Source of the DNA: Dillenia suffruticosa
Taxonomy: Eukaryota; Streptophyta; Magnoliopsida; Dilleniales; Dilleniaceae
DNA: 64,000 nt
Reading direction: 5' to 3'
Assembly (NCBI GenBank): GCA_033439265.1
Contig: JAVTVX010000030.1
Span: 4,342,501 to 4,406,500 of the forward strand
This document shows, one piece after another, positions 24,787 through 37,800 of this stretch (positions within the stretch are counted from its first letter, which is position 1; each line of letters begins with the position of its first letter). Below the pieces are notes generated by a model that saw only the letters and a list, made by a program, of their open reading frames with translations, did not search any database and was not told the DNA's origin. Both the position numbers and the translations under genes were made by a program.

Positions 24787-25337
24787 TATTATTCTTTCTA
24801 TGATCTAAACCTTACTTTGGAAGCAGCAGCTTGGCGATAAAGGACATCGTTGTCAATTTACTTAACCCAAGTTTGTTTTGACGTGGGCACATGTTTTCTT
24901 GTACATGAATGAAATCCAGTTTAGATTGTATTAACAGTTCTGTACCGTTATGTAGGAAACTTGTACTTTTGCAACTTCAATGAAGGTACCGAGTGTTAAT
25001 TGTTTCTCTTTACCATTAAAGACCTATATGGATGTTGTTTCAGTTCTGCAGGTTGCTTTTCTAGTGGAACATTGCAACTTGCTTTAGGGGAATATTGATG
25101 CAGAGCGGAAAACTTGGGATGGGTTTGATCTGTTCAAATTTCAGAACTACAATCTCTAATCCACTCGAATGAAGAAAAAATTAAAGTCTTAATGATAAGC
25201 TTTAATAATATAGTCTAGTGTGAGATTCATTAAAATGCAAACTCAGTGAGAGTTCACGCTGCAAGCAGAGAATGCCGCCCTTGACGACACAAGCAGAAAA
25301 TGCTGGCCTTTTTCAAAATGTCGCAGCCTTTTTCTTG

Positions 25338-25655
25338 TCAGCCGCCTCTGATGCGCGCAGTCCCTATGTATACTCGCAGTCCATCATTCCTCTTTCGTGC
25401 ATTCCTTTGCTTCAGGCTTGTTCCTTGCTTCCTTGTCGCCCTCGCTCCCGCCTTTTTGCATGCTCTTTGTGTCTCCCTTTGCATCACAAATTTGTCTCTG
25501 AACTTTCCCTCGAGCACGACTCTATGGAATAAAATTTGAACGACTATCCGTTCTGCATTAGTCTTCCCCACTTGAGAACAATTTACCCTCAAATTCAATT
25601 CAAAATCAGGATATTCTCCATCCGTACTACGCAATGATAAAATAAAATTCGACAA
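25338..25655 (-). pseudogene. Possible remnant of a gypsy-type polyprotein C-terminus
   Basis: The minus-strand frame contains DGEYPDFELNLRVNCSQVGK, which resembles the extreme C-terminal phrase of some plant Ty3/gypsy polyproteins (a tyrosine-proline-aspartate block and then a Q-x-GE/K acidic end). Neither integrase nor RT is readable next to it and no LTR was found. The frame has no ATG start. Assignment is tentative. Confidence 0.3.
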
Positions 25656-26008
25656 GTGAGGTTACTCCACATCATCTAAGAAGGCTCTACAAACGGAATA
25701 AAACACAAGCGACAAAATATCAATTATGTTCCAACTTCATATACTACCCATCAACTTCATTTTCACTAGATACAGAATTTCTCTGGTACAAAAATTCAAG
25801 TTCCCCTATACAAACTCTCCCCTTACCAGGAAATAAATCTGCAATAGTGTGAAATGGAGCCTCACAATGCTAGCATCATCGACAACTCCAAATTGATATT
25901 AGTCTACTAAACTCCCCCTTAAAGTTAGAAACTACAAGCTTTTCAAACTCAAACCTTTTCTTTACAGCATTTGTATTAAAAGCCCAAAAGGCTTCTGAAT
26001 CTTCTTTA

Positions 26009-26480
26009 TTAGAATATTGCATCATCCCTGGTCTCAAAGTCGTCGTCATCATCTTGCCAATTTATATCATCTTCATCCCCTTCTTGTTGTTCTTCTTCTT
26101 CTTGATATCCGTCTTCTTCTTGATTCAGTGGCGGAACTACCTATACATGAGGGTGGGTAATTGCACCCCCTCAATTTTTTTTTCTAAAATTTAATTAGAA
26201 AAATGCAATTCTCTTGGTGTTTGGTTATAGTTTTTGCACAATATTTTAATGATGGTAGTGCGAATATACTATGTTTGCACCCCCCCCTTTTAATTTTTTA
26301 CACCCCTTGGGTCCTAAGTCCGCCACTGTCTTGATTGATTAGGTCTTCATAAAAATATGAACCCAACAATCCTTTCTCACTTCCCAATTCAACATGAAAC
26401 CCATTATACGCAACACGAAACCCATTATACGCAACACATTCAGAATCATCGCAGATCCATAAGACACCTCCCAATAGTTG
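26009..26480 (-). pseudogene. Acidic-tail reading frame split by a MITE
   Basis: Minus strand. To the right of the MITE the frame reads SECVAYNGFRVAYNGFHVEL (a 7-residue tandem repeat) and then YFYEDLINQ. To the left it continues EEDGYQEEEEQQEGDEDD and ends in TAA at 26011-26009. If one 8-bp target copy and the MITE are disregarded the two halves are in the same frame, so the frame existed before insertion. Upstream of about 26480 a stop closes it. Gene identity not recognised; a transposase or gag tail is possible. Confidence 0.45.
26126..26328. mobile_element. hAT-type MITE, 203 bp, with perfect TIRs and 8-bp TSD
   Basis: Terminal inverted repeats CAGTGGCGGA (26126-26135) and TCCGCCACTG (26319-26328) match over 10 bp. 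The 8 bases on either side are identical (TCTTGATT at 26118-26125 and 26329-26336), the target-site length of hAT elements. The interior is non-coding and AT-rich, so the element is non-autonomous. The perfect TSD implies a fairly young insertion. Confidence 0.93.
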
Positions 26481-26706
26481 GCGTCACACCTTCATCCACC
26501 ACCACTGCTTCAACTCCAAACTCCAAACTCCAAACTCCAAATTTTGTTTCTAAGTTTTTTTAAACAAATTTTGTTATATTGGAGGTAAAATTTTATTATT
26601 AGCAGTTGTTTCAATTTATCTCATGATTTTATTGGTCGTTCACAATGAGAGAGAGAGAGAGAATTCACTCGTAGTAGCTCGAATTTACAAGCCCACATGC
26701 AGTTAT

Positions 26707-27219
26707 AGTGCAGACAGTTTTGCTATTCATTAATAATGAGACTTGTCGAAGTGGAGATTTGTTGTGACTTGTCTCACATCGAATAGAGAGAAGGAACTTT
26801 CTCTATTCAATGTGGGACAAGCTACATTGATCTTTTGTAACAAGAAAAAAAGAGAGAAGGGACTTTCTCTCCGTTCAAATCCCATATTAATCTTTTGTAA
26901 GGGCATCCCTCAAAATTATATATAAATAAGTGATTTGGGTATAGTTTTAAAGCATCTTCACTTTTGGTTAGTAAAATGTGTTACGATTTTTTAAAATCTC
27001 ATTTTGTTATTTCTTTTGAATGATGATATTTGGAATCTAGAAACACTTTCGCAAGTCATTTGTAGTTTTCCCTTTATAGTATAATTCTACTCCTTCACCC
27101 GTGGACGTAGGTCTATTTGAACCAACCATGTAAATTTTGTCTTTCTTTATTTTATATTCTGTCATTTTATTTTCCCTACTTAATTAAATTCTAATTTTTG
27201 TTTTATTTGTCTATTCGGT
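26707..27219 (+). repeat. Inverted LTR fragment plus adjoining internal end, opposite to the copia element on its right
   Basis: 26760-27215 is the reverse complement of the copia LTR that begins at 27220, and 26707-26759 is the reverse complement of the internal sequence next to that LTR (polypurine side, GTGGAGATTTGTTGTGAC at the junction). The last ~50 bp of the LTR are missing at the abutment with the next LTR. Together with 27266-27725 it forms a near-palindrome with arms of about 450-500 bp and a loop of about 50 bp. Confidence 0.85.
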
Positions 27220-27670
27220 TGCTGGACGGATAGGAAGTTAATCAGAGAGCCTTTATCACAACTCAATAAACAAATAACTAAAAAAAGAGGACAAAATTTA
27301 AATAAGTAGGGAAAATAAAATGATAGAATATAAAATAAAGGAAAACAAAATTTACGTGGTTCGTTCAAATAGAACTACGTTCATGGACGATGGAGGAGCA
27401 TAATTTTACTATAAAGGGAAGACTACAAACGCCTTAAAAAAAGTATTCTTAGACTCCAAATATCATCATCCAAAAGAGATAACAAAATGAGATATTAAAA
27501 GATAACAATAAATTTTACTAACCCAAAAGTGATGATATTTTAAAACTATATCCAAACAACCTATTTATATACAATTTTGAGGGGTGGCTTTACAAAAGAT
27601 TAATGTGGGATTTGAACCATGAGAGAGAGAAAGTCTCTTCTGTCTATTCGATATAGGACAACCCACAACA
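27220..27670 (-). repeat. 3' LTR of the copia element
   Basis: 451 bp, TGCTGGACGG...CCACAACA on the plus strand. Homologous along its length to 31703-32156. Internal side (27671-27682) shows a purine-rich stretch on the element strand, the expected polypurine tract. Confidence 0.92.
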
Positions 27671-30600
27671 AATATCCACCTTGACGAGTCCCATTATTAA
27701 CAAATAGGAAAACCGCTCCACCTTGTCCACAAAAGGCCCAATAGCCTAATCAACACTAACGGATACCAATTAAATCCAAGCATCGGTTGAACTTGTTAAC
27801 TGAAAGATGTTTCGTAAACACGTCAGTAGAATTGTTCTTGATACTGATTTTCTGAACAAAAATTTTTCCCTCAACAATGATATCCCGAATGAAATGAAAT
27901 TTCATATCAATGTATTTCATCCTTTCATGATACATCTGGTCTTTAGTCAAATGTAACACACTTTGACTATACAGTGAATAATAATAATTCTTTGATATAA
28001 ATTTAGTTCGCAATACAAATCTTTCAACCACAAACCTTCTTTTATTGTTTCGGTTATTGCCATATATTCTGCTTCCGTAGTAGACAATGCCACAACAGAT
28101 TATAAAGTAGCTTTCCAACTAACTTCACAACCACCGATGCAAAACACAACCTGAAAGTGATCTTCTTCTATCAAGATCTCCGGTGTAGTCAGAATTTACA
28201 AAACCAACCAAAGTATTACTATTATTGCCAAATTTTAAACAAGCATTTGAAGTACCTCACAAGTATCTAAGAATCCATTTTACAGTCCGCCAATGTGTCT
28301 TTCCCTAATTAGACATATATCTGCTAACAACACTGAGTACTTGTAAATATCTAGACGAGTACAGACCATTACATACATAATATTACCATCTATACTAAAA
28401 TATGGAACATGTATCACATAATCATTTTCTTCAGCCGACTGAGGTGATGAGGAGTACTTACGGATTTAGCATTTTTCATACCAAGCCTTTCCAAAACTTT
28501 CTCAGGATAATTATTCTGGGTCAAGAATAATTTTCTAACTTTTCTTTTTCTTTTAATTTCCATGCCAAGAATTTTCTTAGCTGCTCTTAAATCTTTCATA
28601 TCAAATTCCCTGTTTAACTATAATTTCAAGGTAAGTATTTCTTATAAATTCTTAGTATCAATAAGCATATCATCAATATAAAATAACAAATACATAAAGG
28701 ATCCATCTTTTAACTTTTGAAAATCAACACAACTGTCATCCATGCTCATTGAATAACCATGATTTATCATAAAAGAATCAAACCTCTTATACCACTGTCT
28801 TGGAGACTGTTTCAATCCGTACATAGATTTTTTTAACAAGCAAATATGGTTTTCCTTCCCTTCAATTTCAAATTCCTGGGGTTGCTTCATATAAATTTTT
28901 TCTTCAAGCTCACTATGTAAGAAAGCTATCTTAAGATCGAGCTATTCTAACTCCAAATCATACAAGGCAACTAAAACAAGTAGAATACGAATAGAGTTAT
29001 GCTTAACAACAGGTGAAAATATATCATTAAAATCAACACCTTGTACCTAATTGTAACCCTTTGCAACCAAACGTGCTTTGAACCTTGTTTTATTAATTCC
29101 TGGAATGCCTTTATTTTTCTTGAAAACTCATTTGCAACCCACAATTTTCTTATTCAAAGAAGGCTTCACGAGAGTCCAAGTTTTATTTTGATGAAGAGAT
29201 TCAATTTCTTCATTTATTGTAATTATTCATTTAACAGAATCATTACAAGAAATGGCTTCTGTATAAGTAGAAGGCTCACTTACCCTTTCAGTTTTTTCTA
29301 CGATTGACAAAGCATATGTAACTAAATTTGTATATCTTTGTGGTGGTCGAATAACCCTTCTAGATCAATCTCTAGCAATGGAATATTGTTCTTCTTTTGA
29401 ATTATCTTCATCAGTAGATTCGGGTACATCTATTGATGCTGGTTGAGTTGAAGAGTTCGATGGAGAATCAAAACTGCTGATTTCAAGCTCTACCTGTTTT
29501 TGCATACAATCATTTATACCACAAGAATTAGATGACTCTTTCTTGGAAGATAACATAGATAATTCATCAAATGTGACATCCCTACAAATTACAAATTTTG
29601 GGGATTTGGGATTAGAACACCACAATCTGTAACCTTTTACCCCTGAAGCATACCCAAGAAAAATATGCTTCTTAGCACGAGGCTGTAGTTTACCATCATT
29701 TACATGCATGTATGCTGGACACCAAAAAATTTTTAAATCAGAGTAATCAGTAGGAGTACCTTACTAAACTTACTCAGGAGTTTTAAAATTAAGAGATTCA
29801 GATGGAGCACGATTAACAACATAGCAAGCCATATTAATTGTTTTGCCCAAAATTCCTTTGCCAAACCTGCATTAGAGATCACACATCTTGCCTTTTCTAA
29901 AAGTGTTCTGTTCATTCGTTCAGTCACACTATTTTGCTGAGGGGTCATTCTGATAGTACAGTTGTAAACAATTCCTTTATTTTTGCAAAACTTATCAAAT
30001 TAGTCTTCACAGAATTCCATACCATTATCTGTTTTGAGTCGCTTAATCTGTTTACCTGTATACTTTTCAATTAAAATTTTTATTGTTTAAAAGTTAGATA
30101 AATATCATTCTTATTTTTAAGAAAATAAACCTAGTCTTTTCTTGAATAGTCATCAATGAAGGGTAACATATATCTGTCACTACCTTTAGACTGAACACGA
30201 GCTGGTCCCCACAAATATGCATGAATGTAATCAAGAGTACCTTTTGTTTTATGAACCGCCTGTGATTTGAAGCTAACCCTTTTCTGCTTCCCAAAAATAC
30301 AATGTTCACAAAATTCCAACAGCCCGGTATTCTGTCCACATAGGAGACCCCTTCTGCTTAGTATACTTAAACCTTTCTTGTTCATATATGCCATAATTTG
30401 GTGATATCAGAAATAGATATTGATGACCAATAATAGTAAATCCCTGCAAAAAATACAATCCACATACCTGCAAGCTTTCATAATAACAAGGGTATCACTA
30501 AATACTTTCATAACTTCACCTTCAGTTGTATATTTGCACCCAAGAGCCTCTAGGGTGTCTAAAGAGATAAGATTTTTCTTCAAATTAAGAATATGTCTAC

Positions 30601-31686
30601 CATCAGTAAGAGTTCTCACAAGCCATCATGCATTTTAATTTGAACTGTACCCTTACCGACAACATTACAAATAGTATCATTTCTCATCAAAATAATTCCA
30701 GCATTAACATATTCATATGAAGAAAATAAATCTCTATTGGGACACGTGATAAGAGCAAGCCGAATCTAAAATCTATTCATTTTTAGATCTTATCCTATCA
30801 TCAGTTACACAAAAAATATTTCCATTATTTTCATTCGCTACAATACTAGACTCGGTAGTCTTAGTGGTTTTCTCACCAGATTTTTCTTTATTTTTCAACT
30901 TAAAGCAATTGGTCTTAATATGCCTCAATTTGTGACAATAATTATATTTCAAATTTTTATACTTGGATTTACATCTGGATTTAGATCTATTATAGTCAAA
31001 TTCTCTTTTCTCAATTCTGCCCCTAACAACCAGGCTTTCAGCTTGACCACTGTTAATTTCCCCAGTGATATCCCTATCAATCTACTCTTTAGATTTTAAA
31101 GCAGATTTAATTTCTTGATACGAGATAGTTTATTTACCATAAATCATAGTATCGCGAAAATGCTTAAAGTATTGGGGAAGACGACACAATAACAACAGAG
31201 CTCGATCCTCATCATCAATTTTTGAATCTATATTCTCCAAATCCATAATGATAGAATCAAATTTATCAAGATTGAAGAGTATAGATATACCTTCTGCAAT
31301 ACGTAGCATAAACAGACTTTGTTTCAAATAAAGTCTGTTTTCGACCGTTTTCTTCATATATAAAGCTTTAAGTTTATCCCACATGGCCTTAGCCGTGGTC
31401 TCCATAGCAACCTCCCGCAAAACCTCATAAGAGAGATTCAAAATAATCCCAGATCTCGCCTTCTTATCTATTACAGCAAAATCTGCATCTATCACATTAG
31501 CTGGTTTAGCCTCTTCCCCCTGTAATACTAAATCAACTCCATCCTGAACCAAAATGGCTTCCATCTTAAGTTGCCACATGCCAAAGTTACATTTCTATTG
31601 AATTTCTTGACACCAATTTTTGTTATTGTCATATTGTCAAAAAAATAATAATAATTGCCTAAAAACTTCCTCAAAATAGTTCAAAT

Positions 31687-31700
31687 AGCTCGGATACCGG
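31687..31700 (-). promoter_or_regulatory. Primer-binding site of the copia element
   Basis: Minus strand reads CCGGTATCCGAGC immediately inside the 5' LTR, close to the initiator-Met tRNA complement (TGGTATCAGAGC) used by plant copia elements. Confidence 0.7.
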
Positions 31701-31702
31701 TT

Positions 31703-32156
31703 TGTTAGGACCGAATTGATAGGATGTTAACCGGAGAGCCTTTATGACAACTCAATAGATAAATAACAAAAAAAAAAAGAATTTAAATAAACAGGAAAAA
31801 TAAAATGCCAGAATATAAAATAAAGAAAGACAAAATTCACATGGTTCGATCAAATAGATTTGCGTCCACGGATGAAGGAAAAGCAGAATTTTGCTATAAA
31901 AAGAAGACTACAAATGTCTTAGAAAAGTATTCCTAGACTCCAAATATCATCATCCAAAAGAGATAACAAAATGAGATATTAAAAAATCACAACACATTTT
32001 ATTAACGCAGAAGCGATGATGTTTTAAACATATACCCAAACCACCTATTTATATACGATTTTGAGAGGTGGTCTTATAAAATATCAATGTAGGATTTGAA
32101 CCATGAGAGAGAGAGAAAGTCCCTTCTCTCTATTCAATGTGAAACAAGCCACAACA
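31703..32156 (-). repeat. 5' LTR of the copia element
   Basis: 454 bp, TGTTAGGACC...GCCACAACA on the plus strand, i.e. TG...CA borders. Followed by GTTAT (32157-32161); the same five bases stand at 26702-26706 just outside the inverted LTR fragment. Confidence 0.93.
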
Positions 32157-32208
32157 GTTATGGTGCACAGCAATGGGCATGAATGTATATCAGCATTCTA
32201 TTTTCATT

Positions 32209-33691
32209 CTATCTTTCATTTAAATTGACAAAGCCTAACACTTCTAGAGCAAGAACTGTTCCGCGTAGTGACTCTCTAGGTCCTAGTGGAGCGTTCCTGC
32301 AAACTGGACAAGTACTGTTTACTCGGAGCCACTCATCAATGCAATCTGCATGGAAGCAGTGCTCACAATCTGGCATACACCTTAGTGTCTCTTTGGCTGT
32401 GTATTCCGTGAGGCATATAGGGCAAGTGGAATCATTGTGTCCTGGGACGCGCTTGCTCTCACCAAGAACGAAATTTTTGTAGGATTGAATGGTTGACTCG
32501 TCCAAGCCCGTCGTTATCATGGATTGGGGTGGGACTTCATTTTGCTCTGCCTCGTCTCTGTGGTGGAGACGGCCATGTCTGGTGGTCGAAAAGAAAAGGA
32601 ATGCAATTCCAAAGGCGCATATTATGGCCGGTAAGGCGATGGAGAAGCATATGACCCTAAACACCCGAAGAGCACTGCCTGAGTATCTTCCTGAAAATTA
32701 TTTTCATAGTATGTGATTTAGGTCAACTTGGTAAAAACTGAGGTTACTTTCATATGAACAAATATAAGGTCTTGTTTATGTCATGCATGCTGTCATCCAC
32801 TAGACCTGCATGGTGCTAGGAAATTACCTGAAAATATAATATTAATGAAAATGACAGGAGGACAGGCTGATTCAATCAAGGAAGTCAGTTTGGCTTTCCT
32901 TAAGTTTCAAGAGTTTATTGGCATGACAAGAATACCGGAGGTCATGAGTTCTAACTTGCTAAGCAATTGCTAAGTTTTCAGTCAAGACTTAAGAAAGAAC
33001 ATGCTTATAAAGTACCTGAGTAATAGCTAAAAGAACATTCAGTTTGTTGAGAAGAGTTGCTTGAGAATCCACACATACCACCTTGTTCTTCACAATATCG
33101 GCAATCAGGTTTTGTCCAATATAGGAGCATACTCTTTCCAAGGTCAGATGAAAAGTAATTTTCGTGTTGATGAAGCAAAGAATCTGGAACTGAAACATTT
33201 GCTATAAACTTGCAGGAAGCAATAGTAGAATTCACTGCCGACATGGAAGGGAGAGCCAAGACAGTGTTTGTGGAGTTACTCAGACATTCTATGGACACAA
33301 ATTGAGACATTGAAACCTCTGAAGGACAGCTGAGGATGGTGTAGTTTCCTTTGTAAGAAACCGTGTAAGGAGAGCCCGAAAGATTGAAGTCTAGAAGGCG
33401 TTGTGGAAGACAATTTTGAGGGTCATAGACTTCAATGGCTTGCATCACATAGTTGATGTTGTTAACAAGGAAGTCTCCTGAATTGGGTAGTCTTAGAACC
33501 GTTTGATTCTGATTGTTGCAGCTCAATTCAAAACCCAGATAGCTGCAGTTTACTTCTTGTTGGCTTTTGACTCCGAAAGGAAAGCGAATAGGAGGGGCGC
33601 TTTGGCTGCAGGATTGGATTGCACAATCCGCATTGGCAAAGATGGTGTTGGAGAAGAAGAAGAAAAGGAAGAGGAATTTGATAACCCCCAT
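32209..33691 (-). CDS. Receptor-like RING-H2 finger protein, ATL20/21/22 type
   Basis: Probable membrane-anchored E3 ubiquitin ligase with an extracellular cell-wall-binding-like part. Two exons, 33691-33016 and 32690-32209, joined in frame (phase 1) to 385 residues. Residues 1 to ~21 are a signal peptide. The ectodomain is the GUB_WAK type with paired cysteines (SCSQSAPPIRFPFGV, YLGFELSC, YDPQNCLPQRLLDFNLSGSP, CRYCEEQGGMCGF) and many N-glycosylation sequons. One membrane segment lies at about 235-257. The GLD motif follows (TGLDESTIQSYKNFVLGES) and the RING-H2 occupies 315-356: CPIC, C-E-H-C-F-H-A-D-C, CPVC, all zinc ligands present. The upstream neighbour 34861-38310 is a paralogue with the same exon layout. 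Ligand and substrate are unknown. No ATG upstream competes with 33691. Confidence 0.93.
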
Positions 33692-33713
33692 GTGTAATTA
33701 TCTTGATTATCAT

Positions 33714-34860
33714 GCAAATGAGTGCTTCATTTGGGAGAGAACAAGAGATTTGTCTGTCCTTATTAAATTAGTATTAACTCAGCTAATATTTTTCGAAAGT
33801 CAAATTCTCAAAGGTGTTGCGGAGGCATGTCTATTAGTGAGTCGCAATAAATTATTCTATAGGATCAGTTTGTTGAGGGCTTTGCCACCAAGTGATGATC
33901 ACATGCTGCCCACGAGTTCAACATGTAAGTTTCCTGGAAAAGCATGGAGGATAGGACAAAGGTAGCCATTGTTGTCAATAGGTAAGAGTAATCTTGGGAA
34001 CCAACTAAAAGGGGGAAAACTTAAAATAACCCTAGCCACTAATGAAAGAAGAGATTGGTTTGAAGGGAGCCAGTCCCCCCAAAACCATAGTTACAACCAC
34101 CATTTGAGAGAAAATAGAATAGGGAAATATTCATGTTGACAACATGTTACAAAGATCCTAATAGATTGTTATTGGCGTCCATATCAAAACATTATGCTTT
34201 AAGAAAAACTCCCATTGAAATTCACTGCTTTGAATACGAGTAATAATACTAGTTAACAGTAATCAATGAATTTTAGGAAAAATATATCTTTTCCCCTAAA
34301 TTATGGGTTAAAAATCTCTTAAACCTTTTGTTTTACTCCATTTTGATGCTTTAAATTTTTATTTTATAATTATTTTAATTTTTATAATATACTTATGAAA
34401 AAATAATGATATGATATATCATGACAAAATGACCCGTACTATATTTGACTTAGCATAAGTATGAAAGGATAAAAATAAGACAAAGATAAGACAAATATCA
34501 ACTAGAGTTTGGAGACTAAAAACACACCTATGCCTAATATTAGATCAAACCAAGAGTTAGGTGCCTTGCCTATTGGACGAGTTTGCACAATTATTTTAGA
34601 TTTAAAACTTAATTTTGAACCGATCAATTTTTAGGATCGGACTTCTACTTGTGTTTATAGCGTAAAACCTAATTTAATATTATTCTATTCAAATTACATA
34701 TGCCCCATCTTTTACTAGGTTTAAGTAGGTTGAATCACTGATGTTTTGGAAGTTTAAAAATAAGAAGATATATGTATATTCCAAAACTGAATCTTAAGGA
34801 GAGTATAATATTTACATCCTTTTAGACCAAATGCCTGTAACAAAGACTATCCTTAAAGCA
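33714..34860. other. Spacer between the two ATL-type genes
   Basis: Carries the promoter of the left gene and the 3' UTR of the right gene. No further coding region, RNA gene or transposon was recognised; A/T content rises toward 34260-34800. Confidence 0.55.
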
Positions 34861-37800
34861 TCAAACAACGTGTTGATTATTAGTACTAGGAGAGGATGCA
34901 GGAGAGTTCCTGCAGACAGGACAAGTACCGCTGTTTCGAAGCCATTGGTCGATACACTCTGCATGAAAACAATGCTTGCATTCAGGAATACACCTAATTG
35001 TCTCCTTTGTGCAGTAGTCTGACAAACATATAGAGCAAGTTATGCCATTAGGTCCAGGTAATCGCTTGCTCTCTCCAAGAACTAGTCTTGTGTAGGACTC
35101 AATGGTGGACTGGTCTAGTCCTGTTGTTACCCCTCCCGGTTGTGGTAAGACCGCGATTGGTGATGAACCATGCCATGTTATGGCTCCTCCACCGTGTCTT
35201 CTACCAATGTAGCATATGAATAGAATGAATGCAAACGCGCAGCTTATGACTGGAATGGCAATGGAGATAGAAATGATTCTGAGTACATGGAGAGTGGTAC
35301 CGTCTGAGTAGCTTAAATTGCCTGGAAAAAAGAGATTAAGATCATTAGACTACCCTGATATGATAGAGCTGTCATGTTTCGTGGGTCTCTAGTGTATAGC
35401 AAAGTCTAAAATCGGAGAACAACTTGTGTAAGTCATCAATGGGGTGGGGGAAGTTGAGGAAAATCAGACACGGATAAAGAAATCATAGCCAACTATTTTT
35501 GACTTTATCCCATTACCATAAGATCTTGTTTTGTATTCCAATGTTCAAAATTCATCTTTAGGTAGTGGTATCGAATCGGGAAACAGAGGATAAACAGGAC
35601 TAAAGTAACCTTCCTTGAGACGTATTGGTTTTCTCGTGTGTTTCACAGGGAGCTTCCAAGTTGTAAGAAAGCCCATAAAGGGGGCTCAATCCCAAAAGGG
35701 GGCTCTAATGACTCCAGAAACAACAAATGTAGTAATCTTGATCATCCATTAATAAATTTAAAATTTTAAATAAATTAATGTTTATTGTAACCATCTTCTA
35801 ATGATTGATATCTTCTGATGATTGATATTGATGTTCATAAAACGATAAAATAACTTTAATTTATATCATATTTAACTTTTTTTTAAAAAAAATTATAAAA
35901 GTATATATATTTAAAAAAATTTGAATACGAAATCTAAAAAAAAAACACTTAAATAAAAGTTTTTTACTACTCTGATATCCTATCATATCAGATTTAACTA
36001 TCATTAGGACGTGACATATTAAAATAAATGTAATAAAATGATTAAAATATAAATTTTAATATAAATCATATTAAAACCCATAATTTAAAAACCAAAAGTG
36101 TATACAGTTCATCCTCCTACCAGAATGATGAAGCGATCTTGGGTGTTGGGGTAGCCCCACAAAATCACAACATAGTTATATTAAACAAATTCAAGTGGAT
36201 TAGGGAAAAGTATACCATAACATTTCCTTAAATAATTATGACAGCAATGACACAATCCCAATCGGCAACTGCAAAAGAAAATGACTTTTCTATAAAATCT
36301 AACAGCAATTTGAAGCCATGGAAAGGAGGACTTTGACTTTTAGGGCTCTTCAAAACCCTAGCCACCAAATAATTTATTCTATGAAAAAAAAATGCAATTA
36401 ACTTGAGGTTAGGAAAGATATTGTCATTATAATACATTTTAGTTCTAAGTATTTCTTTAAAAATTATGAGAATTATTATAATTATTTGACATATAAAATT
36501 GTGATAATGATTTTAATTAAAAATTAATAACTATAATTTAAATAGAATATTTTAAAATAAGCGAAAGATTTTTTTTTTATTCAGAAAAGCCACGATCTGA
36601 TAACTATTTAGAATCTGATTAAATCCGATTTGGGTCGGGTTGAACTTGAAGGGATAAAATTTTTTCGATACTTATTTTCTTCCTACTAAAAATTCCAACA
36701 TGAAACCTTGTTTAACGAGTAGCCACATTCAACCATTTGATCAATTAAGCATTTGCAAATGAGAAAATTTATAATAACACGTAAAGTATGTAGTAACGTT
36801 CTCACTCTTCCACCTTTGTACTAAAAAAATAAATAATTAATTAAATAATTAAAATGGGATATCATTATTCCCAATTAGAGAAGTTGACATTTTTGTTTTG
36901 ATTAGTTCAAGGGAATTCAAATCCTCTTTAAGGAATATTTAAGCATTATTTTCAGTTAAGTCAATGAAAAAAAACCAATACTACAATATTTGTATTTTGT
37001 ACTTATCAGGCATTGTATCAACCTGTTGGTTGACTTCTGCAAAAACTAGCTTTCAGCTTATGTACAAATTTCATTCACCCCATTGGCATCCAAAAGAGCC
37101 GGCAGGAATATCTTGACCACCTCTTTTTTTCTTTTTCTTCTTTCCTTTTTCTTAAATCTCAATTAGAGTTCCAAATCAGTTGACTTTTTTTTTTTTCGTT
37201 ATTGGTATCCGAAGTCATACTCTAATTTCGACTAATTCAATTCGAACAACTGCGAAACTTTATTTAAGAGATGACTCTCATAACATAATCTTTTCTATTA
37301 TTTAAACCTAAAACTTAATTAAAAGATCTAGAATTCCATTCTAACCGACTGTTGTTTAGTGTTGATCATTTTATTTAATTAGTCAAATGAGCTTAGAAAT
37401 ATTTTACATGCATTCGTGGGTTTAAACTCGTCTAAAAAATTTTACTTATTCAATTGATTAAATAAATGACTTTGAACCGATTTCAGTGTGTCGATGAGCA
37501 CTCATACCATGTGACTTAGATCCATTTGTAGCCCTAATATCCATCAAAGTCATGGAGTGACAAATCCTTATGAAATCCTTATCAAGAACTCTTTGTTAAA
37601 AGGAAAATGAAGGGTTGAGGAAAAACACTACCTTTATCAGGGCTAAAGAAACATCCAATTACTTGATTCATGCTATCGGCAAATCCACACGTGCTACCTT
37701 GTGTTTCGCAGTCTTCACAATTAGGAGTGTTCCAATATAGCTGTAGATCTTGGCTAAGGTCAGATGAAAATCCATCCTCTTGTAGAACAAGAAGAGAAAC

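Larger units (their letters stand above)
27220..32156 (-). mobile_element. Ty1/copia retrotransposon, complete structure but coding region decayed
   Basis: Both LTRs, a primer-binding site and remains of all copia domains are visible on the minus strand. Gag: 31579-31130 (UBN2-type, MWQLKMEAILVQDGVDLVLQ...). Zinc knuckle near 30910-30950 with the first Cys lost (YNYCHKLRHIKTNC). Protease-like stretch 30630-30800 (NAGIILMRNDTICNVVGKG). Pre-integrase zinc region and integrase start 30394-30131 ([22 protein letters not shown]). Integrase C-half 29948-29733 (TPQQNSVTERMNRTLLEKAR). RT 28890-28414 (KKSMYGLKQSPRQWYKRF, YIDDM, LGMEIKR). RNase H 28118-27756 (HLTKDQMYHERMKYIDMKFH, NSTDVFTKHLSVNKF). Stops and frameshifts interrupt the polyprotein several times. 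LTR copies differ visibly, so the insertion is not recent. Confidence 0.95.

Noticed and set aside
27605..27625. GGATTTGAACC-like text resembling a tRNA T-arm
   Set aside because: It lies inside both copia LTRs without an acceptor stem or anticodon arm, so it is not a tRNA gene.
32489..32716. Plus-strand frames opposite the RING-H2 exon
   Set aside because: Antisense shadows of the ATL coding sequence.
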